Of a stretch of 29,813 nucleotides of DNA, positions 23,589-29,813 are shown piece after piece. Within the stretch, counting starts at the first letter, position 1. Each line of letters starts with the position of its first letter. The stretch is taken from NCBI GenBank assembly GCA_045580165.1, contig JAZNNG010000002.1:1-29813 (forward strand), in the 5' to 3' direction. A model generated the notes under the pieces. It saw only the letters and a program-made list of their open reading frames with translations. It ran no database searches and had not been told where the DNA came from. This DNA is from UBA4717 sp045580165. GTDB taxonomy: Bacteria; Bacillota; Clostridia; Oscillospirales; CAG-272. The position numbers and the translations under genes are program-made.

Positions 23589-24956
23589 ATGGAGCTTCAG
23601 ATAAAAAAGGAATTTACAACTGACGTGCTTGTTATAGGCGGCGGACCTGCAGGTGTTTGCGCCGCGATAAGCGCCGCGCGTAACGGAGCAGATACTATGC
23701 TCGTTGAACAGGGCGGATTCTGTGGCGGTATGGCAACGAGAGGACTCGTCGGTCCTTTTATGACCTGCTACGATGCCGCAGGCGAGAATATGATCATCCG
23801 AGGAATATTCGAGGAGATCGTAGACAGAATGGTAGAAAAGGGAGTCGCTATTCACCCGAAGGACGTAATGGGCGGCACTGCATTTACCTCGTGGATAAAG
23901 ATAGGTCACGATCACGTAACTCCGTTTGAGGCAGAGGGCCTCAAGGTAGTGCTCGACGAAATGCTCGAGGAGGCGGGAGTTAAGATACTTTATCACACAA
24001 GCTTTCTTTCGTCCGTTGTTGAAAATAACACGGTCAAGGCGGTTTACGTTTCTTCAAAATCGGGTATTCAGTTAATAAACGCCAAGGTCATCATAGACAG
24101 TACGGGTGACGGCGACGTGGCGGTAAGCTGCGGAGAGGGCTATGAAATGGGTAACGAGGAGCTCGGACTCATTCAGCCCGCAACAATGTTTTTCCATATC
24201 AGCAACGTCGATTCCGATAAGATCGAAGAAGACATCATAAAGAACAAAGATAATTTCTACAGAAAAGACGGCGTTAACTACCGTTCGCTTCACTGGAGAG
24301 TGACCGAAGCGAGAGAAAACGGCGACTGGACTCTCGACAGAGTAAGCATCGGTCTTTTCAGAATGCCCAAAAAGGACGAGTGGTGCATCAATACGTCAAG
24401 AATAATGGGCGTTGACAGTACCGACAACGAAAGCCTGACCGGCGCGGAGATCGTTGGTAGAAAGCAGGCAGACGAAATAGTTAAGTTCTTCAGAAAATAC
24501 GTTCCCGGCTGCAGCGACGCAAGACTTAAAGCAACCGCGTCATACGTTGGAATCAGAGAGAGCCGTCATATAAAGGGCGTATACAGACTCAGAGCTGACG
24601 ATCTTCTTAACGCGATCGTTCCCGAGGATAGCGTGTTCATCGCGGCAAACTCGGTTGACGTTCACGGAAGATTCGGACCGAAGAGCAACGAATACGTGCC
24701 GATAAACGGTAAGTTCTACGGTGTGCCGTACCGTTCGCTTATTCCCGAAAAAACAGACAATCTCCTGCTTGCGGGCAGATGCGTCAGCGCGGATTCGACC
24801 GCGGCGGGTGCTATCCGTGTAATGCCTCCGTGTATGGCTATGGGACAGGCGGCAGGAACTGCGGCGGCACTGTCTGTAAAGGACGGAATTTCACCGCGAG
24901 AGCTTGACGCTCAGAAATTAAGAGAGACCTTAAAGCGCGACAAGGTAGTGCTTTGA
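23589..24956 (+). CDS. FAD-dependent oxidoreductase
   Basis: A 455-residue protein of the FAD_oxidored family (PF12831 type). The N-terminal dinucleotide-binding motif is VIGGGPAGVCAAISAARNG (GGGPAG at residues 17-22), with the acidic end of the second strand at VEQ. GGFCGGMAT follows. IIDSTGDGDVA near residue 170 and a C-terminal LLLAGRCVSADSTAAGAIRVMPPCMAMGQAAGTAAAL complete the flavin site. There is no signal peptide, so it is cytosolic. Substrate is unknown; family members are often found with sugar or secondary-metabolism genes, but no such partner is next to it here. AGGAG precedes the ATG; the gene has its own promoter and terminator, so it is a single-gene unit. Confidence 0.9.
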   Translation: MELQIKKEFTTDVLVIGGGPAGVCAAISAARNGADTMLVEQGGFCGGMATRGLVGPFMTCYDAAGENMIIRGIFEEIVDRMVEKGVAIHPKDVMGGTAFTSWIKIGHDHVTPFEAEGLKVVLDEMLEEAGVKILYHTSFLSSVVENNTVKAVYVSSKSGIQLINAKVIIDSTGDGDVAVSCGEGYEMGNEELGLIQPATMFFHISNVDSDKIEEDIIKNKDNFYRKDGVNYRSLHWRVTEARENGDWTLDRVSIGLFRMPKKDEWCINTSRIMGVDSTDNESLTGAEIVGRKQADEIVKFFRKYVPGCSDARLKATASYVGIRESRHIKGVYRLRADDLLNAIVPEDSVFIAANSVDVHGRFGPKSNEYVPINGKFYGVPYRSLIPEKTDNLLLAGRCVSADSTAAGAIRVMPPCMAMGQAAGTAAALSVKDGISPRELDAQKLRETLKRDKVVL

Positions 24957-24963
24957 TAAATAA

Positions 24964-24997
24964 CAAAAAACGCATCGGATCTTCCGATGCGTTTTTT
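24964..24997 (+). terminator. Terminator of the FAD oxidoreductase gene
   Basis: AAAAAACGCATCGGA and TCCGATGCGTTTTTT pair around a three-base loop. Confidence 0.92.
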
Positions 24998-25040
24998 GCG
25001 TATGCGCTTTGTTTCACCAAAATAGTATAAATATCGTCAT

Positions 25041-25063
25041 TTAATACACACTTAATACACAAT
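25041..25063. repeat. Tandem TTAATACACA repeats beside the integrase gene (arm-type site candidate)
   Basis: TTAATACACA occurs at 25041-25050 and 25052-25061. A related TAATACACAAT occurs at 25053-25063 and again, in the same orientation, at 26368-26378 on the other side of the integrase. Integrases of this type bind short direct repeats with their N-terminal arm domain. Confidence 0.45.
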
Positions 25064-25085
25064 TTTGAGCGTTTGGTCAAGAGCT

Positions 25086-26171
25086 TTATCGTGTCTTGAC
25101 CTTGTCTATTGCCTCGAGCAACATTTTGTCCGAATGATGAGTGTAGCGATCTGTTATATCACCGTTCTTATGACCGAGAATGAGCTTTCGTAAATCCTCC
25201 TCAACGCCTGCTTCGCGCATAAGGGTTGCGAGAGTGTGTCGGCAATAGTGGACGGTGTAGCTTGCACCAAGCTTTTCCATAAGCTTAATCCAATAAGTGT
25301 TTACTAAGCTTTTGTACGACATAGGCTCTCTTTTGCCCTTTTTTACGTTTGTAATAAGCATTTTGCCGTCCTCTTTCATTTTCTTTTCGATTATAGGAAG
25401 AATGTCGCGGTGGATGGGAATACGCCTATCCTTGCCCGCCTCGGTCTTTTTTCCTGCGATCATAATGCGTTGGTCAAGGAAAACGCTGCTTTTCGGCACC
25501 TCTAACAGCTCCATAGCTCTTAGTCCCGTGTAAATATAGATCACTGCAATTTCGGCGGTTTCGTTTCCGTTGTCGACCTCATCCCAAATACGAGCTATAT
25601 GCTCCTTGGACATAGCGTCTCTTGTTGTTTCGGGTACTTTGTCGCGAACCCTCACGAACTCAGCGTAATTTTTTTGTACGATATCGTGTTCCATAGCATA
25701 TTTGAACATTTGTCCCCATAAGACCTTGAGCTTAACCTGAAGATGAAAGCCACCTTTAAGATCTGCCATAATGATATCCATATCATTTGTGCGAATGTCG
25801 CGCATTTTCATATTGTGGAGTGGGAGAGAGTGCTTGAATGCTCCTTCGTAACCGTACTTAGCCATTTGGGAGATGTTTGGATATTTTTTCTTACTCCACA
25901 TATCGTAAACCTCGGCAAAGGTGCATACGGATGATTCGATAGTGTAGGGATTTTTGCGGTATTCAAACAGTGCTTCCATCGCCTCTGTTTCGGTAGCGAA
26001 ATAACCGATGTTAATGTATTTTTGTGAGGTCTTGCCCGTTTTGGGATTTACCTCGACGTGAGATGGAACTCTCACTCTCCAAGGATTACGACGGCGCTTG
26101 CCATCATTGATGAGGTGAACGGAGCCGATGCCGTTAGGGAGTCTCATTCTTTTTTTCTTTTTTTTAGACAT
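25086..26171 (-). CDS. Tyrosine recombinase / integrase (Tn916 or phage type)
   Basis: A 361-residue site-specific recombinase. The N-terminal 75 residues are a small arm-binding domain (AP2-like; GSVHLINDGKRRRNPWRVRV ... YFATETEAMEALFEYRKNPY) as in Tn916-type and clostridial phage integrases. A SAM-like core-binding domain follows at about 80-180. The catalytic domain holds Arg218 (TGLRAMEL), the HxxR motif His308/Arg311, His334 (LGHKNGD) and the nucleophile Tyr343, so it looks intact. The ATG at 26171 has AAAGGA about ten bases upstream. No excisionase or relaxase gene is adjacent, and both neighbours read away from or towards it as separate units, so it may mark one end of a mobile element that extends to the right, or be a stranded remnant. 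Confidence 0.93.
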   Translation of the reverse strand: MSKKKKKRMRLPNGIGSVHLINDGKRRRNPWRVRVPSHVEVNPKTGKTSQKYINIGYFATETEAMEALFEYRKNPYTIESSVCTFAEVYDMWSKKKYPNISQMAKYGYEGAFKHSLPLHNMKMRDIRTNDMDIIMADLKGGFHLQVKLKVLWGQMFKYAMEHDIVQKNYAEFVRVRDKVPETTRDAMSKEHIARIWDEVDNGNETAEIAVIYIYTGLRAMELLEVPKSSVFLDQRIMIAGKKTEAGKDRRIPIHRDILPIIEKKMKEDGKMLITNVKKGKREPMSYKSLVNTYWIKLMEKLGASYTVHYCRHTLATLMREAGVEEDLRKLILGHKNGDITDRYTHHSDKMLLEAIDKVKTR

Positions 26172-26255
26172 TGTCAGTAAGTCCTTTCTGATAGTTTAAT
26201 TCTTTTGCGAATTTCCAAGAGATCTGACTGATTTTTGCGAAAAAACAATAATTAT

Positions 26256-26292
26256 TACTCCTATGGGTATCCATTATTATACCATAGGAGTA
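26256..26292 (-). promoter_or_regulatory. Dyad overlapping a probable extended -10 promoter of the integrase gene
   Basis: TACTCCTATGG (26256-26266) and CCATAGGAGTA (26282-26292) are a perfect 11-base inverted repeat. On the minus strand the loop contains TATAAT preceded by TGG, an extended -10 that would start the integrase transcript about 100 bases before its ATG. On the plus strand the right arm is followed by seven T, so it could also be read as a terminator, but no plus-strand gene lies upstream to need one. Confidence 0.5.
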
Positions 26293-26367
26293 TTTTTTTG
26301 CTTATTACGTTGCGTACAGCTCATGATCACGTTTTTTATTTATGATTGTTGCTCAAACGAACACACA

Positions 26368-26378
26368 TAATACACAAT
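26368..26378. repeat. Second copy of TAATACACAAT
   Basis: An 11-base direct repeat of 25053-25063, about 1.3 kb away on the far side of the integrase gene. It is AT-rich, so chance is not excluded. The remaining sequence from 26293 to about 26435 is AT-rich with no gene seen. Confidence 0.35.
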
Positions 26379-26435
26379 AGGCAAAAAATCCTTTATAAAA
26401 CAAGAAAATTCTTTTACACACGAAATAAAAGAAGT

Positions 26436-26650
26436 AACCTCGTGACAGAGAGAGCATTATTACCATTGCGGTTCAACCACTCTCGGTCACTTGGTGGCGG
26501 CTTTCCCGAAGAGTGAGTCCTTCGGGAAGGCTTGCCTTAAACGGAGGAGCTTATTCCTCTGACGTTTTGCGGACGGATTGATATTATATTTAAAACTCAT
26601 AGCCTTGGCTGTGGCGCAGAGGATACTGTTCGTCCGTGATACGCGTTTCT
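26436..26650 (+). promoter_or_regulatory. Structured RNA leader candidate upstream of the large secreted protein
   Basis: At least five helices can be drawn by eye. (1) GTGAC/GTCAC plus GAGAG/CTCTC (26442-26452 with 26480-26490). (2) An 11-base helix CTTTCCCGAAG/CTTCGGGAAGG (26501-26530) extended by GGC/GCC (26496-26536). (3) AAACG/CGTTT (26539-26543 with 26563-26567) enclosing GAGGA/TCCTC. (4) CATAGC/GCTGTG (26598-26613). (5) CGGACG/CGTCCG (26570-26575 with 26631-26636) enclosing helix 4. It matches no riboswitch class that I recognise; the conserved segments of c-di-GMP-I, cobalamin and TPP aptamers are not apparent. A clear promoter was not found. Confidence 0.5.
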
Positions 26651-26690
26651 ATTTTGTTTCAAATTTAATTTATATAAGGAGTGAAAAATT

Positions 26691-29600
26691 TTGAAAACAA
26701 ACGCAAGAAAAATTTTAAGTCTGATTTTGTCGTTCTTAATGGTATTCGGCTCAGTGGCAACACTGCTCCCGACAACCGTTATGGCGGCTGAAACAGACGC
26801 GACCAATGACGGTTCAACTATCGACTGCGTTATTTATTCGGCCGCGGATATCTATTTTGCAAATGCTACATGTATACCCAAGACCAAGATTACATATCCC
26901 GACGCAGCAGAAGAGTCTGGATTTAAAACTATGGATGTGACGCAGATTGGTTATGGAAATGCTAAAATCGGCGGTTTATCTCCGGAAAAATATGTACGCT
27001 TCGTGCCTTCAAATCTGCAAGGTGCTAACGATGGTTGTGTACTTGTTTCAACGGCTACTGCAACGGATGATAGCGGATTCGCTACAAGCGGTATCAAGTA
27101 TAGCGAATACCCATATTTTGCTATCGTATATAAGACCAATATCACAGCTAATAACCTCAACGTTACGCTCAGCACGACAGCAGGAACCTATACAAAAAAT
27201 GAAAATAAGATTTTCCTCAATAATGCAATGGGTGCCACTCGTGTATCTGATGGTACGTTGACGAAAAAGGTCGTTAAGATTTCGAATACTTACAAAGACT
27301 CACAAGAAATAATTGGTATGTTCTTCAAATTATACGGAACTTCCGGCCAGAAGCAATTAGAAGCATCAGACTACTTTGATATTCAGTACATCGGATTCTT
27401 CCAAAGCGAGGAAGATGCTAGTAAGTTCGAATATGATACTTATATAGAGAAGACGATAACTGTTACGAACGAAGACGGAAGCGAAGTGCTCAACAAGATT
27501 GAAAACACACACCTTCTTGATGAGGTTACACTTTTGGAATCGACAGATCTTCCGTACACCAACGCTAAGGGTCATATTCTTGCTCTTGTTGACCAGTATG
27601 GTGAAGCGTATTCTATAGGGGAAAGCATTACGGTTGCGAAAGACTTAGACGTCAAGCTGAAGTATATTGACTTCGAGCTATATCTCCCTGAAGATTTGAC
27701 TGATTGCTATAACAGCGACAGAACGTCTAATTTAGGTGAGCCTCCTCCAATAGTTAATGGGTACTATCGCTTAGCTAATAGTTATAGTAATGTTGGGTCT
27801 AACGTTGTTGGCTGGTACTTTGATATTGACGTCGGTTATCGTACGGCAATTATTGAGTACGTTACAAATACAAGCAGAACAAATAACCCCGGTTCCTTTG
27901 TAAGACATCATAATAATGGGGTTAAAGGACCAAGTATTGCGTATTACTACACGTCCAGCATTCCCGAGACGGTTACGGACGGTTCTGTAACCGAGAATAT
28001 CAGGGCTTACTATCCGCTTGATGGTAGTAAATCTTATGCTGCGTTTGACTTTGCTCCTTGGTGCGGCGCGCAGTTTTCTGCTACCAGCGGAGTAAATAAT
28101 GAGAATAGAAGTAAAGCATATGCAGATATTGAATATGTAGCTTTGTTTAAGGTTAAATCAGCCGAAAAGGTATTTGACTATGATGCATACAAGAATTCTC
28201 TTGCGAATGATCTGTATGTAACTCTCGAAGCTCTCGGCGAAGAAATAAGTACCGAGCACGTTAAGAAGGGCGAAAAGTTTACTGTTCCTGCTTACGAAGG
28301 CGAACTTGAAGAGGGAGATGAGTTCGGTGGTTGGAAAGCGGCTGACGGAACTATATATGAGGCAGGTGCTGAAATAACGGTAAACGAAAATCTCACCCTT
28401 ACTGCATTCATCATTGGACCCGTTACTGTAACAATCAAGGGACTTGATGGTGCGGAAGATAAAGTTAAAACTATTACAAGCGGCACTACAGTTAAGCTTG
28501 ATGCTTCAGTTCAAAATGGCAAGGATCTTTATGAAATAGTATATACCTTGGAAGGAACCGACAATGAATACAAAGGATCATTTGTTGCAGATGAAGATGC
28601 TACACTTATTCCTCGAAAGGTTCCTGTTACTTATCATATTCTCTCTGCTGATAAGGGTAATCTTGAGACAAATTATGTAAATAATACTACCTGGAATAAT
28701 AAAGAAAGCGCAGCTGTCAAGACCGAGGGCGATAAGTCCTTTGCTCACTGGGTTCCCCTTGAAGGTAAAACTACGACTGCCGCAGGAACTCAGATTCAGA
28801 TAGATAATGTAAGCGATAACGCAGGAGCATCTGTCCTTTATTCTAAAACACCTTTCGTTTCATACAGATACAGAACGAACATTGAAGCTCCCGACAATAA
28901 GTGGACTGGCTCATTCGCTCAGGCTAATTACTCATCAGTCAAGTGGAGTCAGACCGTTGAGGGCATCGTAAGCGACGGCGAATGGCATACTGTTGTCAAG
29001 AAGCCTGACGCTTTCGGAGGTAAAGATGTCGGACTCGTTGCATTCCGTATTGCACCCTACAATGCACAAGATGGTATTGTAATAGATGCAGACCGATACA
29101 TTGATATTGAATATATCGGATTCTTCCCCTCGGCTGAGCTTGCAAACGCATTCGATTACGAAGAATACTTGAATGCTCCTTCAATCGTAACCGTTAAGGA
29201 TGCTGATGGAAACGTTATTACAACTCTTAAAACCGATTCAAACAAAGAGGTAACTCTTCCTGAGTACGAAAAGGCTGTTGATGCAAATCAAATGTTTGTA
29301 GGATGGAAGGTAGAGGGTACGAATAACACAACCGCAGTTCCTGAAGGAACGGTTGTTGCTACCAAATTGGACGTGACTTATGTTCCGGCTATCGCAGAAA
29401 CTATTGAGTTAACGCTTTATGTCTACGGCGATACTGAACCCGTTCAAATAACAGGTGCCAGAGAATTTGCTATTCCCGTTGATGGAATTACTACACAGTA
29501 CGTTGAAGACGGTCAGCTTATGGTTATTTCTGCTTGGGAGATAGACGGAGATGAATATCCTGTCGACAGTTACGCTGTAACAGAACCCGTAACGGCAACG

Positions 29601-29813
29601 GCAGTTTATGCTCCCGCATACATCCTCTCTGAGGTAGACGGCACACTCGTTGGTAAGCCCTATAATACAAATACAGCAACAGTAAACAACGCTGTAGCGA
29701 GCGAAGAAAACGGTGTTTACTATGAACACTATACGTCTATTGCAGGCACGACAACTGTTGCACAGTCTCAGGTTGAATTTACGGATAGCTCAAAGACAAA
29801 GCTCTATGCTGAA
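26691..29813 (+). CDS. Large secreted modular surface protein (3' truncated by the window)
   Basis: The frame is open for 1041 codons from a TTG at 26691 to the right edge with no stop. The TTG start is supported by AAGGAG nine bases upstream and by an immediate signal peptide (MKTNARK, hydrophobic core, cut near VMAA-ETD at about residue 33). The body alternates two kinds of module. One, of about 200 residues, is beta-rich and ends in a shared signature: YFDIQYIGFF at 228, YADIEYVALF at 477 and YIDIEYIGFF at 803, each followed by a Phe-[ED]-Tyr-[DE] segment. The other resembles InlB/Flg_new (PF09479) repeats, with Gly/Ala/His-Trp cores near residues 548, 687, 872 and 949. Few cysteines and no catalytic motif are seen. 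A role in adhesion or polysaccharide binding is likely but unproved. Cell-wall anchoring would be encoded beyond the window. Confidence 0.85.
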   Translation, partial: MKTNARKILSLILSFLMVFGSVATLLPTTVMAAETDATNDGSTIDCVIYSAADIYFANATCIPKTKITYPDAAEESGFKTMDVTQIGYGNAKIGGLSPEKYVRFVPSNLQGANDGCVLVSTATATDDSGFATSGIKYSEYPYFAIVYKTNITANNLNVTLSTTAGTYTKNENKIFLNNAMGATRVSDGTLTKKVVKISNTYKDSQEIIGMFFKLYGTSGQKQLEASDYFDIQYIGFFQSEEDASKFEYDTYIEKTITVTNEDGSEVLNKIENTHLLDEVTLLESTDLPYTNAKGHILALVDQYGEAYSIGESITVAKDLDVKLKYIDFELYLPEDLTDCYNSDRTSNLGEPPPIVNGYYRLANSYSNVGSNVVGWYFDIDVGYRTAIIEYVTNTSRTNNPGSFVRHHNNGVKGPSIAYYYTSSIPETVTDGSVTENIRAYYPLDGSKSYAAFDFAPWCGAQFSATSGVNNENRSKAYADIEYVALFKVKSAEKVFDYDAYKNSLANDLYVTLEALGEEISTEHVKKGEKFTVPAYEGELEEGDEFGGWKAADGTIYEAGAEITVNENLTLTAFIIGPVTVTIKGLDGAEDKVKTITSGTTVKLDASVQNGKDLYEIVYTLEGTDNEYKGSFVADEDATLIPRKVPVTYHILSADKGNLETNYVNNTTWNNKESAAVKTEGDKSFAHWVPLEGKTTTAAGTQIQIDNVSDNAGASVLYSKTPFVSYRYRTNIEAPDNKWTGSFAQANYSSVKWSQTVEGIVSDGEWHTVVKKPDAFGGKDVGLVAFRIAPYNAQDGIVIDADRYIDIEYIGFFPSAELANAFDYEEYLNAPSIVTVKDADGNVITTLKTDSNKEVTLPEYEKAVDANQMFVGWKVEGTNNTTAVPEGTVVATKLDVTYVPAIAETIELTLYVYGDTEPVQITGAREFAIPVDGITTQYVEDGQLMVISAWEIDGDEYPVDSYAVTEPVTATAVYAPAYILSEVDGTLVGKPYNTNTATVNNAVASEENGVYYEHYTSIAGTTTVAQSQVEFTDSSKTKLYAE

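Noticed and set aside
25086..26171. Integrase as proof of a complete prophage or conjugative element in the window
   Set aside because: No structural, replication, excision or transfer genes are visible; only the integrase and candidate repeats support mobility.
26436..26650. c-di-GMP-I, cobalamin, TPP or T-box assignment for the leader
   Set aside because: The conserved core segments of these classes are not visible; only the generic presence of hairpins fits.
26597..26806. Minus-strand frame overlapping the start of the large secreted protein
   Set aside because: No ribosome-binding site; it covers the leader and signal peptide of the supported plus-strand gene.

Overview
The window looks like a chromosomal segment of an anaerobic, endospore-forming member of the Bacillota (class Clostridia, probably an uncultured gut lineage). 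The indicators are Gram-positive style AGGAGG ribosome-binding sites with occasional GTG/TTG starts, TTGACA/TATAAT promoters, many intrinsic terminators, a groESL operon under a CIRCE operator, RNase J, an AbrB-type regulator next to the spore maturation pair spmA-spmB, a DUF951 protein and a YfhO-like membrane protein. Genus cannot be fixed from the sequence alone.

Layout. 1-4.2 kb (+): the end of a biotin-dependent carboxyltransferase gene (oxaloacetate decarboxylase alpha / pyruvate carboxylase B type), a histidine phosphatase, and a copper-type P1B ATPase with metal-binding domains at both ends. 4.2-8.8 kb (-): a lipoprotein with a beta-helix-like carbohydrate-binding region, RNase J, a small membrane protein and an AbrB-like regulator with a zinc-ribbon tail. 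8.8-9.9 kb (+): spmA-spmB, divergent from the abrB-like gene. 9.9-12.9 kb (-): DUF951 gene and yfhO-like gene as an operon, whose terminator lies inside spmB. 13-16.2 kb: a small membrane peptide gene, two related XRE-family regulators, and four palindromic REP-like elements in two facing pairs around the first regulator. This stretch is AT-richer and looks accessory. 16.2-18.1 kb (-): a DUF4830 protein and an AGCS-family amino acid/sodium symporter. 18.3-21.1 kb (+): CIRCE-groES-groEL, then a DUF2225-like zinc protein. 21.1-23.5 kb (+): a BspA-like leucine-rich-repeat surface protein behind a consensus promoter. 23.5-25 kb (+): an FAD-dependent oxidoreductase. 25.1-26.2 kb (-): a Tn916/phage-type tyrosine integrase with a dyad over its probable promoter and repeated arm-type candidate sites. 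26.4-29.8 kb (+): a strongly foldable leader followed by a very long secreted modular protein that starts with TTG and runs off the window edge.

Functionally, much of the window is housekeeping (RNA decay, protein folding, metal export, sporulation). The right-hand quarter is accessory in character: surface proteins plus an integrase. The parts most worth a second look are the copA gene (CPR in place of CPC, and a fused CopZ-like domain with its own ribosome-binding site and ATG), the multi-helix leader at about 26.44-26.64 kb with the modular protein behind it, the integrase control region, and the terminator embedded in spmB.
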